A stretch of DNA of 64,000 nt from Symsagittifera roscoffensis. Its lineage: Eukaryota; Xenacoelomorpha; Acoela; Convolutidae. The stretch covers positions 41,000,379 through 41,064,378 of the forward strand of contig NC_087067.1 of the NCBI RefSeq assembly GCF_963678635.1, read 5' to 3'. Shown here in pieces: positions 12,520-24,210 of the stretch. Under the pieces are notes generated by a model. That model had not been told where the DNA came from. It did not search any database and worked only from the letters and a program-made list of their open reading frames with translations. Made by a program: the position numbers and the translations under genes. The first letter of the stretch is position 1, and each line of letters starts with the position of its first letter.

Positions 12520-12907
12520 CAGGAGAGGATCTAGGATTTTCTCGAGGGAGGGGGGATTTTCAAAATTTTTCGAAATTTTGTCGACTTTTTTTAGGTAGAC
12601 CAAATTGATTTTCCGAGATCTTCCAAAACACTTAAAAAAACCTGTTTCGTTAAGAAAATTTTGCGCGGCAGGCAAAATTTTGAAAAAACAGTCGAAAAAA
12701 AGGCAGTTTTAGGCACTTTTTGGAAAATGTTGACCAAAAAATTGCGCTTTTTTGGCGCGCGCTCCCCTCAAAATTGAGATAAATTGTCACCAAAAATGGA
12801 TATCTCAAAATAATACAAAGAGGGGACCTTTTGGGTCGGCATGGGATCGCATCCCTGAGGGAAAGGAAACGTCAGCGCCCGCCCACGACTCCCTAAATTC
12901 GCCCCTG
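12520..12907 (+). mobile_element. hAT-type MITE, full-length copy
   Basis: 388 bp, starting CAGGAGAGGATCTAGG and ending TAAATTCGCCCCTG. It is closely related to the 5169-5554 copy read in reverse. Flanking 8-mers ATTGTATA and ATTATATA match at 7 of 8, but the right flank runs into a TA repeat, so the duplication evidence is weaker here. Confidence 0.82.

Positions 12908-12909
<2 letters not shown>

Positions 12910-12947
<38 letters not shown>
12910..12947. repeat. (TA)n microsatellite
   Basis: Nineteen perfect TA units directly beside the right end of the MITE. Confidence 0.95.
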
Positions 12948-12950
<3 letters not shown>

Positions 12951-13872
12951 TAGAAAAACATTAAAAAACAAATAAAGAGAAAATGGAATTCATTTTTTTG
13001 GTAGCTAGAATTAAACAGCCATCTTTTTGAATTATTTTTTTTTCAATTTCTTTTCCAGCCCATTCTTTTAAAACAATAGTTTTAGGTTTGCTCGTTCTTT
13101 CAGCCAGTTACAATCTAAACTGGGAAAGCCGGTTACTCTGCAAATTGCACTGCATTTTCTGACCATTGTCTAAAAAATATAGTTTTTTTTTCAAACTCCG
13201 TTTTTTCTGTGTGATGCAATAAAAAACGCTCTGATTGAAAAATTGGAACTAACGTATATTCGACAGTCTCAGCAAAAAAAGCAAAATGGACAACAATTTT
13301 GTAGAAAAATGACTAAAAATCCAAAAAAAAATACAAAAAAAAATTTTCAAAACTTTTTCTGTAAGTTTTTCGAGTTTTTGATATTTTAAATTTCTAAATG
13401 ACCTTAAAAAATCCAAAAAATAACTTTATTTGGGTACAAATAAATTTCACCCCTATATCAATTAAAATTAAGCCATTGTAAGCCCGTTCGCTCGCGTTTA
13501 GACTAAAATCTAAAAAATTTTAAACATTTTTTTTCTCAATACCGGTCAATTTTTCGTGAATTAAAATGTCGTTCTAATCGCGAATTAACAGGCTTTAATA
13601 TGGGATATCACTTAATAAATACCTAAGGTGATAAATAACTCTATAATGCATGGAAAACAAAAAGAAGAAAAGACACGCAAACTAAAACACAACCAAATAC
13701 AAAATTCCTCACCATTTTTCAAATGATCGAAACAATTATCGATTTTGTAACCAATCTATGTATCTACACAAGCGAAGCTTGTTTGAGAGTGTGAACTGAT
13801 TTTTTGAACCTAAGTTGAAAATAATTTTGCGACGCAAATATTGTTGCGACAAAATGGGTTTATTTTAAAAGT

Positions 13873-13968
13873 GTTCATTTTGATCAATAACCAGCTATTA
13901 AGTACAGCCAATGCTAAGAGTATTAACACAGATTATATATTACAAATAGCACTTTAGTTTCAAGGTAT
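13873..13968 (+). repeat. Dispersed repeat, copy 1
   Basis: About 95 bp (from TTCATTTTGATCAATAACC to TTCAAGGTAT) that recurs at 14556-14650 with only a handful of differences. It probably belongs to the SINE family represented by the tRNA-like module after copy 2. Confidence 0.75.
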
Positions 13969-14131
13969 GCGTAAAACTTGTACTTATAATTGATTCAATT
14001 TGAATCAATTTTAAAATCATAAACGAATTAAGAAGTTTGGCGCAGAATTGCGTGAAAACTTACATAATGGGATTGTTTTCGGGGATAAATTGAATAAAAA
14101 TACGAATCACTCAAATGTTCTGTTTTACTAG

Positions 14132-14350
14132 GAAATGGAAAACGCATGCTCTCAGCAGGTCAAATCAGCCCATCAACAAATAAAAGAGACATTAGGAGGT
14201 TACGAATCAAAAATAAATTCAAACTTCGAGTCTCTCTCGGCCTCTCATCTGGCTAAGGAGGGCGAACTGAAGTGGACTGTGGGCGAGACTGAAGGTCACT
14301 TGACAGAGGAGTGTCGAAGAGTGAAAAAAAATTTGGAAGAGTTCACAGAG
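14132..14350 (+). CDS. Internal exon encoding a coiled-coil segment
   Basis: The acceptor TTCTGTTTTACTAG is followed by exactly 219 bp (73 codons, phase 0 at both ends), closing at ACAGAG|GTCAGT, a good donor. The peptide is hydrophilic, rich in E/K/Q and heptad-like (CSQQVKSAHQQIKETLGG; later HLTEECRRVKKNLEEFTE), suggesting a coiled-coil rod. The composition is clearly more protein-like than the surrounding DNA. The gene is not identified. Kinesin-like or other stalk proteins are possible, and it could also be an upstream exon of the alpha-kinase gene 9 kb away on the same strand. Confidence 0.6.
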
Positions 14351-14555
14351 GTCAGTTTGGGGTTCAAGCTACTTATTTTGTGAAGTTTGTTCTTCATCGT
14401 ATTTGTTTTTTTTTCATACGATAATCGGCTCGTAGGTTCCAATGGCTGTAAAGATAAACATAGTAAAAAATATCGTTTGATATTCTGGATGCTTTAAGGA
14501 ATCGACGGAACAATTAATTAAGCTTCTTCAACAAGCAAAATTTTGATTTCAACAA

Positions 14556-14650
14556 TTCATTTTGATCAATTACCAGCTATTATGTACAGCCAATGCTAAG
14601 AATTTTAACACAGATTATATATTACAAATAGCACTTAAGCTTCAAGGTAT
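14556..14650 (+). repeat. Dispersed repeat, copy 2
   Basis: Near-identical to 13873-13968. It is followed directly by a tRNA-like module at 14653-14720 (box-A-like TGTAGCGTAGAGGTAGG, box-B-like GGGTTCCAATCTC), so the unit may be a composite SINE. Confidence 0.75.
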
Positions 14651-14652
14651 CA

Positions 14653-14720
14653 TGGATTGTAGCGTAGAGGTAGGGAAGGAGACCCGCAACAAAACTAGAG
14701 GGTTCCAATCTCTGCAGGGT
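14653..14720 (+). repeat. tRNA-like module
   Basis: TAGCGTAGAGGTAGG resembles box A and AGGGTTCCAATCTC resembles box B, at tRNA-like spacing. No closing acceptor stem; SINE-type relic. Confidence 0.4.
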
Positions 14721-14725
14721 CGGAC

Positions 14726-16407
14726 CTTTTTAATGAATTTTTTCGTATAATTGGTAAATGCGTCTGCTCTATAAATTGAGGCTTGTTTGTTGGTAATTTT
14801 CTTTTTTCAAATTGACTGGTACTTCTAAAGCGTCATAATTGGCTGGCGTCTTTCAGCAATTTTTTTTACTATTTAATTGGCGTTGGTCACTTAAGAGTTT
14901 TCGTAGACTCAAAGTTTTACTCATTCAATTTTCCCAGTAGCAATATCGGTCATGTTTTTGCTTTTGTATGCGAAGTGCAGTTTTGCCTCTTTGTTAAATG
15001 ATTATCTTCATTATATAATTCTGCAACATTTGTTTTGAAAAAGACACCAGATATTTGGAAAAAAATCATTGAACAAAAAAAACAGAAAAAAATTCTGCAT
15101 TTTTTTGAAAAAAAAATTCTACTTTTGAAGTTCAAAAAAAAATCATGGACATAAAGCTTTATGATTTTCAAGAGCAATTTATGCTAGAAATTTTTGATAA
15201 AATCAAACCAATTTGAAAAAAGAAACTGGATCAATAGGTTAATTTATTATTTCGCTGGGGCATACGAAAGGCGCTGGGGAAACTTAAAATTAATCACGTT
15301 TTTCTTGACATCAACATTTTTGCTGAGGGTTACGGGACTTTGCGTTCAGAAATGGCAAAAGTGAACTTAAAAAAAAACACAAGTCAAACCGCACGAAAAA
15401 TCAAATTTTAGGGTGAATAAATTAGAGACTTTTTCCTGAAGAAAAAACAAACAAAATAACACTAAGACCTATTCACTGCTTTCTAATAACAAAAGAAAAA
15501 AATTTTGTTGACTCGAATTGGAAAACAAATAGGTCAAAAAACCAATCATCTGATATTCCTTTATTTTCTCGCGCCAAAAAAGTGACTTGTAAACATTTGT
15601 TAGCTATCGTTGCATTTGTGAACCTTGTATTGAATCCAGCTGATAGTTGTAAAAATTGAGATCAAAGTTACTTTCACTTTCTCTTTTTGTTTTGCGGTCA
15701 TCATTGAGAATATAGAAATGTGGCAAAAAAAAAACTTTTTTCGCCGTATTGCTTTTAGTTTCTTTTTTTTGTCTGCTAACTTTCCTTATTATATCGCTGG
15801 GTTTTCTATTATTGTAGCTGAAAAATTAGATTGAAAGTTCAAACTTGAACCTTAATTTTTTTTAAACAAAATTATATTTTTTTTCGTTTTTTATGAACCA
15901 TTTTTTTCCATTATTTTTATTTTTCGTTGTGAACAAAAATTTTGTTTTTAGCATTTGTTCTGGGCTCGTGATTTCATCTCAAGCCCTGCGGGAAAGCAGC
16001 AACTTCAATTTTTTTGTTTTTTTTTTCATAACCAATTTATTCCAATACAAACAATCAATCTTGCAACCAAGCTACTTGTTCAAATTACTACTCTGTTTCT
16101 GTGTGTACATTTTTTTTCATACAGCAAATCTAGTATTTTTCGATAATTTGATGCAAAAAGTACATTGATCGGAAGTCAAGTGAAGTTTCGTTTAAACTCA
16201 GCATCTTAATTTCTCGAAAATTGTTTGGTCCGCAATGGGACGAAAACTATTTAAAAAAAATCTTTTTGCATAGTTTTTTGCCAAAATATCGCGTCTGATT
16301 GCTTTTTGTTGGATAAATTGCTGCTTGATAAAAGTTATTGAATGATTTTTTTTGATGGCAACTGTTTTGCACGACGTGTTTTCCCTATAAGTTGAAAGTA
16401 ATTCAAG
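14726..16407. other. No gene recognised
   Basis: Long A and T runs. The frame at 15893-16168 is an F-rich product of T-rich DNA without other support. Confidence 0.35.
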
Positions 16408-16667
16408 GGGTATTATGCGTTAAACAAACCAAAATTAGGAAAATAGTCAGACATTTTATTTCAAATTGAAAACACGTAATCAACATACAATTATTTCAGT
16501 TATTACATATTATACGAGCCAATCAGGATTAATCTCAGTATCAACCGAAATGGCTGACCTAGTTGCTCGAATTTGATTGGCTAATATTTGCCAATCAGGA
16601 TCAGTTTCCGTTTTAGTTTTCATTTTGCTTCAATTTTGATTTTTGGGCCGTTTAACGCATAAGACCC
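16408..16667. mobile_element. MITE family 2, perfect 8-bp target duplication
   Basis: 260 bp with inverted ends GGGTATTATGCGTTAAAC and GTTTAACGCATAAGACCC (17 of 18 match). It is flanked on both sides by AATTCAAG (16400-16407 and 16668-16675), a perfect 8-bp duplication. The 8-bp length points to hAT-like mobilisation, although the tips are GGGT rather than CAGGG. No open frame. A young-looking insertion by its intact duplication. Confidence 0.9.
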
Positions 16668-16980
16668 AATTCAAGATTAAATTATGAAAATTTTAGTTGT
16701 TGTGTATTGTTGCTATCTTAAAATGCTGTAGTAATGTAGTTTTTCCAGGGGAATTAAAGGGTTGTTAAGATTCCTGTCACCAATTTGAACATAAAATGTC
16801 ATAAATCAGCCGCATTGACTTTCTTTTTCAACTTGATACAACTACTGAAAAACACTAATATCAAAAGAGCGTGCTCCTATCAGGCAAAAGCAAAACTTTA
16901 AAAGTTCTGACTGCCGAGTTCATAAAATTTTTAAAATGTTCAATGGGTTGTTGTTTCCAACTTCGTTTATCAAATTTTCT

Positions 16981-17370
16981 GGGGCAGTACAATAGTGCCG
17001 AAGTACAACAGTGCCAAAAATGAAAACTTTGTTCAACAGTGCCGAAAATGAAAACTTTGTTCAACAGTGACAAAAATTTGATTAAATTTCAACACAATAA
17101 GTGCGGCAATCAAAAATTAAACAGCAATCGCTTACAATCTTAAGTAAAACTTTAAAATTTTGAGCAAGAAAATTTGCAACTTACACGTTTTTTTGCAGCC
17201 AAAATAATTGTTTAATTTGCAGTTGCAGACATATTGGCGCCAAAATTGGAGTGATTTTTTTTGATAATTAGCGTCAGTATTTTTCCGCTCTTTAGAACAT
17301 GCGTGTAAATTATTCTGAAATTTTTCCGCCTTTTTCGGCAGTATTGTACTTCGGCACTGTTGAACGCCCC
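16981..17370. mobile_element. MITE family 3, 8-bp target duplication
   Basis: About 390 bp. The ends GGGGCAGTACAATAGTGCC and its inverted counterpart (GGCACTGTTGAACGCCCC) carry the same CAGTGCCGAAGTACAA theme. Flanks AATTTTCT and AATCTTCT match at 7 of 8. The left end carries a 28-bp tandem duplication (CAACAGTGCC...CTTTGTT, 17006-17063). Confidence 0.78.
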
Positions 17371-17429
17371 AATCTTCTCCTACACGCAATGTCATTTACC
17401 AAATGCTATATGTTTTGTCGGTGGCGTCC

Positions 17430-17825
17430 CTCATGCTTGAAGGATCGAATGCTTGAAATTTACTTTAGCTTACTCTCAGCCAATCAGAATTGAGTACTCA
17501 AAATCTCAAAGTAAATCGTGATAATCTCAAAGAAAGAAAATAAATCCAGGCCATTAGTGTTAATACTGACCGATTAGATAATAAGCAGATAATTTTTCAA
17601 GACTGAAAAGTTCTTATGAACTTGAACTCATAAATTTTGATTTTTATCTGAATAGTATTGCGGTTGTAACCCGCAATTTGTAATATTTTTGATTAATTTC
17701 CACTCATTTAAAACATTTTTTTTAATATTGACTTCGATTTTGTGAGAAAAGCATTTAGCCAACAAGAACGCTTAGCGATTTTGATTGGTTGAAACTTTTC
17801 AAGCATTCGGTCCTTCAAGCATGAG
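17430..17825. mobile_element. MITE family 4 (inverted-repeat element)
   Basis: About 396 bp bounded by CTCATGCTTGAAGGATCGAA and the reverse-complement motif ending GGTCCTTCAAGCATGAG. Inner inverted pieces (CAGCCAATCAGAAT against TTTTGATTGGTTGAA) extend the pairing. No convincing target duplication was found, so the exact ends are uncertain. Confidence 0.7.
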
Positions 17826-20512
17826 AACCCTCCCCTGTTTTGTCTACTCACAAAACTCTCTTTATCTATTAAAAATTTATTTGAAACACTTAACTGTCCC
17901 AATTGCCATATCTACAAACCACCATATCTTGAAGCCGAACTTGCATCAGAATAACGTATATCACATCATAATTTTGTATCAATTGCATAACATCAGTGAC
18001 AATCTGTTGTTAAGTTGCATAACATATTAGCTTTCGGCTCGTTGGAATGGTAATCTTATTTCGGTTTGTTAGCCCTTAGGCTTGTTGGCCTACGACCGAA
18101 TGGATAAGGGTGAATACACCACCCGAATTACAAACCCACAGAAAAGTATCAGCTGTCACTGAGTATATACCATATTGGCTAAAAGTTACCAGCTGAATAA
18201 AACTTGCCTTACTTTCGTAGCTGTTATACATTACATAACTATTATGTAACAGTTACAACTGGTTTATATTCCACCGAGTTCACGAGTGAACGAAGAGTTG
18301 AAAGGTACTTGCCTCGTTTCAACTCAAATAAGTCGCTGTGGGTCAGCTCCCCATCCATCCAACGTGTCCCCAGACACATCAGAGGCATAGTTGTACATAA
18401 CCATACTGCTCAAAACAAAAAATTAACTTGGATTATTTAAGAGCTCAAGTTTTTTTCCTCACTATGCGTACTTCAGCTTGCGGTGATGCGTTTTGCTTAT
18501 TTACTTTCAGTATGTATTATACAAAAAAAAAGCAGTGGATATTCTTGGCGGGGTGGGATCGGTTTTTCAAAAATTATGGCAAACTTTTTTTATCCAACCA
18601 TTTTGATCTTTTTTAGCTCTGTCGAACCCTTGTTTGATCATATTTGCCAAAAAAAAACGTTTTTGCGCATTTATTGTATAACTAAATACAAAAACTCATA
18701 TGTTTTTTGCGCGCGCTATCCCTCAAAGTTGGCGCCAAAAAGGCATTTAAAAACCGCTCACATTTTTTAAAGGACAAATAACTTGACACCAAGGGTCGCA
18801 AGCTACTGTATAGACTTAGGAACTAAGAAATTGAAGCCAAGATTAGCTGTTCTTAAATGGCTAGTTTTTCCAGTTTAAAAAACTGGCTACTACTGGCAGC
18901 AATTTAGGGTGAAAAAGTTTCAAGGGAGCAGTAACGCCCCAAGTAACCAGAAAATCCACTTTAAAACGACCAATAACAAAAAAAAGGTTGAAAAGCTGTT
19001 TTTAAACAATTGAAGAAACACTATAAAAAGTTCTTCTTTTTTTCAAAGTCAAATATCAAAACTCTCTTAAAAATAGCCAAACAAAAACGCCACGAACGTG
19101 TTTTAAATGAGCCTTTTTGGCTTTTTTTCAAAACCTTTTTCGAATTAGTGAAAATTTGTCGCTTCGCAAGAACAGAACCTCCTCCTTTTGTGGAAAGCTG
19201 AATTTTTGAAATGAATGCTCCACTAAACCCGCTATTTATTAAGCCTGTGATTTTTAAGAGAGTTTAAAAGCCGTTTTTCAGGAGAGTAACAATTTTAATA
19301 ATACTACTACTCAAATTATTTTTGATTGAGGCTACCATACAGTTTAACGACAAACTTCAGAATTTATTTTACAATATCAAGACTAATGAGATCGCCGTAG
19401 GTTTTTGATTGAAATAGAATTAATTGCTTTCAAAACAAAATTCAAAAAATCTAAATTTTGTGGTCGGAAAACGATATCAAATTAGTTTGAATGGTGAAAA
19501 TTTTGGTCGTCAGATTATTACTTTTTTTTGGATTTAATTAACAAGAAATTGGTTAATGAAACTGTTTGTTTCTTTGTTATTGGAACTAGTTATCATTTCC
19601 GTGAAATTTTTAGAGCAAAATGTAAGCCGTTGAGCAGGTATAATACATAATTTTTTTTATAATTTTTTTTATTATCATAATTCGGTTTTTATGCATAATT
19701 TGTGCATATTGAAAGAATTAATTCATATCATTTTTTTTGGCCAAAGTTTTAGTACATTGGTGAATTTTTTTGGTTAGTTTTTCTTTTGTATTACCTAACA
19801 TAAGTATTTAAGCAATTCAAAAATGAACAATTTTTGACAGTAGAAATCATGCCGTTTGAGTTGATTAGATGAAGGCTTTTATTTGTTCTATTAAAACAAG
19901 CTTCTAATTTATCTTGGTTTTATTAGACATTTTTTATGCTAGCGATTAGCTAGCATTATCAAATCGGACCATAGAATTTTTTTTCGGTTTAACATCTTGT
20001 TGAAGAAATCACTTGATGGCTTGATATAATATAAGAAGTTTAAATATAAGAAGTTCCGTTTTTCTGGTGATGCGTGGCCAAGAGGTAAGAACTACGCTTG
20101 AGGAGAAGACTCGACGTTTGAATCTGGCCAAGACTTTTTCAAACTGAAAATAATCATCATAATCAAAATATTGTTCGTAATGATAACAATTGTAGAAACT
20201 TCTCTAACTCTCAGTTTTAAACTGGTAATAAGCCATTTTTCTAAATCTTTATTTCAAGCCGCCAAGCTTTCTTATAAGCCTATATATAACTTATAAATTG
20301 CTTTTTTTTTAATTTCTAAGGAAAGCAGAAAAATAGACCATTTTTGTACACTTTTTTTCAAAAATCTCGGATTTATTCTTTAGTATATATTGTCGATTCT
20401 TGGGAATAAGTGGAGGTCGAAAACTAATCAGGCAACTTTTCAAGTATAGTCTTAGGTAGATCTTTGCGTAACGCCGGCCCATTTAAATTTTATGATAATT
20501 GATATTTCATAG
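17826..20512. other. Intergenic; degenerate MITE and tRNA-like remnants
   Basis: Around 18540-18745 there are pieces resembling the hAT MITE interior (TTTTTTGCGCGCGCTATCCC, then GGCGCCAAAAA), so this is a decayed copy without clean ends. 20068-20130 carries tRNA-like boxes (GTGGCCAAGAGGTAAG and CGTTTGAATCTGG). The stretch 18040-18420 has a TATATA and an AATAAA close together and could be a solo LTR, but no partner or duplication was seen. No gene was recognised. Confidence 0.35.
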
Positions 20513-20905
20513 ATATTTTAGACCAAATCGGATCAACTCAAAACCCCATTGTGATCTACCAATCAACCGACATGTCTGACACGATTGAAGAAAACACAAG
20601 GATGTGCACTGATGTCCTCTCGCAATGTGACAACAATTCTACTCTGGCTGCAGATTTTTAACCGATAGTAAATCCATCGGATTCACATATCAACCCTCCA
20701 TTAGTTATCGCTATAAGCCAGTCCGAAATCGATCTACCAGAAGACATCGAGACAGCCTCCGACTTATCAACTCCTTTAGGAGAGTAACGGGCTAACTTAG
20801 ACACTCCGTCCCAATCAGACAGCTAAATTCCTTCGGAACTATATCAATTCTTGTCTGGAAAAGAGAACTCTCACATCATACTCAATAAATTTCAAACTGT
20901 AACCT
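20513..20905 (+). pseudogene. Decayed coding sequence, possibly part of a LINE
   Basis: One frame stays protein-like for about 130 codons, with D/E/S/T-rich composition (for example AISQSEIDLPEDIETASD), interrupted by three in-frame stops. It lies directly before the assembly gap, beyond which a LINE reverse-transcriptase fragment follows on the same strand, so it may be the upstream part of the same dead element. No domain is recognised. Confidence 0.4.
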
Positions 20906-21071
20906 TGAGTTAGTATTTGCGCTCAGTGTTTAAATTTTCAGTGTTAAATCTAGCTATTCGGCGCTTATATTGGGAAACTTTTTATGGTGGATGCAAAAAA
21001 AATTTTGGGGAAGAACGTGAATGCTCCCTCTCTTCAATATTTTTAGTAGCAATTCCAGGTATCAAAAATCA

Positions 21072-21271
21072 NNNNNNNNNNNNNNNNNNNNNNNNNNNNN
21101 NNNNNNNNNNNNNNNNNNNNNNNNNNNNNNNNNNNNNNNNNNNNNNNNNNNNNNNNNNNNNNNNNNNNNNNNNNNNNNNNNNNNNNNNNNNNNNNNNNNN
21201 NNNNNNNNNNNNNNNNNNNNNNNNNNNNNNNNNNNNNNNNNNNNNNNNNNNNNNNNNNNNNNNNNNNNNNN
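21072..21271. other. Assembly gap of 200 N
   Basis: Exactly 200 consecutive N, the look of a fixed-size scaffold join. The true distance is unknown. Confidence 0.99.
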
Positions 21272-21339
21272 AAGCCTTTAAATTTTAGACCAAAATTACT
21301 TTAAATTATCTTTGGCAAAATACTATAACGATTAATTTA

Positions 21340-21615
21340 CAACCGATTTTTTAGAACTCGTTAAGCAACAAAATATATTTCATCAATCTCAGTTCGGATT
21401 CAGACAGAAAACGTCAATTGACACTATTCCTTCTCTAGGAGAAGAAATTTGATTTGATTGGAACAACCGAAGCATTGAAAATCAGTGTATTTTTCATGAT
21501 TTAAGAAAGACGTTTGATACTGTTGATCACAAGCTTCTCTTTAAAAAAATGTTATGATAACGGTATAAAAGGACCAGCATATGATTTTCTAGTTTCATAC
21601 TTGACAAAACGTATT
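21340..21615 (+). pseudogene. LINE reverse-transcriptase fragment
   Basis: The frame reads QFGFRQKTSIDTI, then (after one TGA) FHDLRKTFDTVDHKLLFKK, then GIKGPAYDFLVSYLTKR after a frameshift. These match the order of non-LTR RT motifs: the FGFR region, motif A with the F-D-L-x-K-x-F-D-T-V-D-H form, and the S-Y-L-x-x-R region. Only about 90 codons remain, with stops and a frameshift, so this is a relic of a CR1/L2/Jockey-like LINE. It probably lies in an intron or upstream of the alpha-kinase exons. Confidence 0.8.
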
Positions 21616-22988
21616 AGTTTGTAAGCATCAACAAAATTCAATCGCAAGGTAAAAAAAAATTTCAGTGAGGAGTCCCGCATCGCTCAACTTCTCAAATAAA
21701 TTGAACGCCGAAAATATATAGCAAAAGTTATTTTTCAAAAATCTTCATAAAAATCTGGAGTTCAAAGATCAAAATGGATTTGTTAATACAAAGCTTATTA
21801 ACGCTGTGAAATCTTTTTCCAGCAGCGTAAGATTTTAAATAAACAGCAAATGAACCAGTTTACCAAATAAACGGGTCGACTTCGAAATCAAAATTTGAAA
21901 AGGTTGATCTCAACATTAACAGATTAACTAGAGTCTTAACTTTCAAAAAAAAGTTAATCATTATAACTGTTGCGGTAAAAACAAGAAAAAATAATGCAAA
22001 AGAGTTTCATTTAAACGAACTCATCAGATTCTCTCCAAAAATATTCGTTGTTAGGGGTTAATGTGAATTTGTGACTCTAAACAAAAAATCACATCCGACG
22101 AACCCTTCAAATTACATCATCACATCATAAAAAAGCAAAGAAGTTAGTGATCAATTTCAACTTCAAAAAACACCATAACTTTTTAATTGTTACTATAATT
22201 CGAAAACTCTACAATTGTTTCACAAATCTTTTCCGAAAAAAATTTTTTTTAGTATGATTTGCGAAATGACAAGGAATGAAGTTAACATCTTCTTTTTGAT
22301 ACGCAAATGATTGAAAAAATGTGAATGTTTTCTTATTTCAGATATTTATTTTTTTTGAGAAATCACAGAGGATTTTTTAAGCTATCCATAGATTCAGTTT
22401 TCTCCCAATGGAATAACCAAAAAAAGCGCAAAAAGCGTCAATATGAAAGTTTCAATCATTAATTGATCCTGTTAATACAAATGCGAGCAAAATTTCCGAT
22501 GTAAATTTGTTTACAAATCTTGTTCGAGCTCGACTTATTTTATTATTGAGTTCAATTATGTTTTGATAATTGTTTCAATTTAGTGTTCGACAAGTGGTCG
22601 GCCATGTTACCAAAATTTGTTCGACTATTTTTTGATAATAGTTTCGACTATGTGTACAATTTGTATTCGACCTTGTGCTCGACTATGTTTTGACAGTATT
22701 TTAAAATCTTGCACTAGACCTTGCTGCTTAGGAGAAATACTAAAGTAAAACATTGCTGTAACTAATTGCATTCCATGAAAATGAAACAGCCTTATAGGGT
22801 TTTATATCGCAATACTTCAGGCAAATTTTGATCATATGGCCGCTTTCTAGCCGACATATCGTGACTCAAGCCTAAAACATGCGTGTTGGTGTATATATAT
22901 ATATTACAATTTTTTCAAGTATTTTGCTTAGTTCCGGGTTTCCTTGATCAAAATCAGAATAAATGATAATACAAACATTTTTTTTCAG
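21616..22988. other. Intron or intergenic stretch; degenerate tandem repeat
   Basis: 22515-22700 holds several diverged units built on TTCGACTATnTTTTGATAAT. No exon carrying the alpha-kinase ATP-binding lysine could be recognised here. Confidence 0.35.
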
Positions 22989-23180
22989 GCAGAAATCGCC
23001 ATAAAGTATGAAAACTGGGAGCCAGATCTCAAAGCATCCGAAGAGGCCCAGAGACTGGCAAAAAATTTCAATCAGGAGCATCCTACCAGTCGGCCGATTC
23101 ATTTCATAATGCCCATAATCTGCAGAATCAAAAAGATTGGGTGGAAAAAAGGCAAATTACTTGCTAAAGATAGACGTTAC
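22989..23180 (+). CDS. Alpha-kinase domain, exon a (end approximate)
   Basis: The strong acceptor CATTTTTTTTCAG precedes phase-0 coding sequence with SEEAQRLAKNFNQ and RPIHFIMPIICRIK. This is the helix and strand that precede the EPF/GEYKK block in alpha-kinases (eEF2 kinase, myosin heavy-chain kinases, TRPM6/7). These enzymes phosphorylate Ser/Thr, often in helical substrates. The first GT (23141) would break the frame; the first in-phase donor is at 23181 (GTGCAA), which adds an unusual K-rich tail, so the 3' end is unsure. Upstream exons with the ATP-binding lysine are not seen. Confidence 0.72.
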
Positions 23181-23760
23181 GTGCAAAGATTGGCGCGAAA
23201 TTCAGTTTTTCAAAAAAAATTTACAGATAAGAAGATATATATTTTTTTGTCAAATTACAAGCATGAATAAAAAAATGGATACATTCTTACCAAAATTGTT
23301 TATTCATAAATCAATACTGCGATTTGCAAAGATAAATTACATTGCTGAATAGATTTGAGCATTCAACAATGTAGAAGCAGAAAAAGTATTTGCGCAAAAA
23401 TTTGACGGCACCAGCTCTTCTTTGAGATTAATGATTTGAGAATCTACAACTAAAATGCATATTAATCAATTTTTCAGGCCAACAAACATTTTTTGAAGAA
23501 AAAAACAGATTTTTCTATAGATTAAAATTCAAGGCTAACCAAAAAATAGATAATTTCAAAAATTATATAAAAATGTGTCAGTAAAGTTAATTAAGAACAA
23601 TTTTGCAAAGATAAGAAAGTTGGTGAAATTTTTGGTTAAAGTTTTTAACTCTAAATTAAGTTAATTCATGTTTGCATCAATTTAATCAGTACTTGACAAA
23701 CACCCAAGTTATAAATATTTTCTATTGATTTTTTGAAAATTTTGAACTTCTCCAAAATAG

Positions 23761-23916
23761 GAGTGGGTAGCTGTAGAACCGTTCATGGAAGGCGAGTACA
23801 AGAAATTCAATTCAAACAGCGGAGCTGTATTCCTGTCGTCAGAAGCACTTGCCGCGTTTTCTCACTTCACTTACATTGCTTCGGATTGCAAATTTGTCGT
23901 CTGCGATTTGCAAGGG
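23761..23916 (+). CDS. Alpha-kinase domain, exon b
   Basis: A 156-bp exon (52 codons) between acceptor TCTCCAAAATAG and donor GGG|GTTTGT, phase 0 at both ends. It carries the family hallmarks in order: WVAVEPFMEGEYKKFNSNSG, AFSHFTY with the first zinc-ligand-type His, and VVCDLQG, whose Asp and Gln lie in the active site of known alpha-kinases. The donor is not a perfect consensus, but the joined reading gives the expected DLQG-I-R-x-D-D continuation. Confidence 0.88.
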
Positions 23917-24210
23917 GTTTGTAAACACAATTGTAAAAGATAAAAACCAATTTGTACTGATAAAAAAAGATCAAAAATCAGTTAGGTTCAATTTGAAAAT
24001 TTGATTTGCTGGAAGCAATTTTTTTGAAATTTTTTTTCCAGTACTTGAACGTTGCCCCTCTGAAAAAAAATGTATAAAAGAGAAAATGCCTTCACTTTTT
24101 ATCAGTTTTCAATGAAGCTCTTTTATCATTCATCATAATTATAGCCGAAGTAGTTCAAAGCTCTATTAGCTTTTTTTTCAAAATGAAGAGAAATAGTTCC
24201 AAACGTTTAG

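Noticed and set aside
15893-16168. Hydrophobic ORF that looks like a membrane protein
   Set aside because: The F/L content comes from poly-T tracts; there is no ordered pattern of spans and no start context.
18117-18300. Solo LTR with TATA and AATAAA
   Set aside because: No TG...CA ends, partner copy or target duplication found in the window.
20917-21288. Open frames running through the N gap
   Set aside because: Most of their length is unknown bases.
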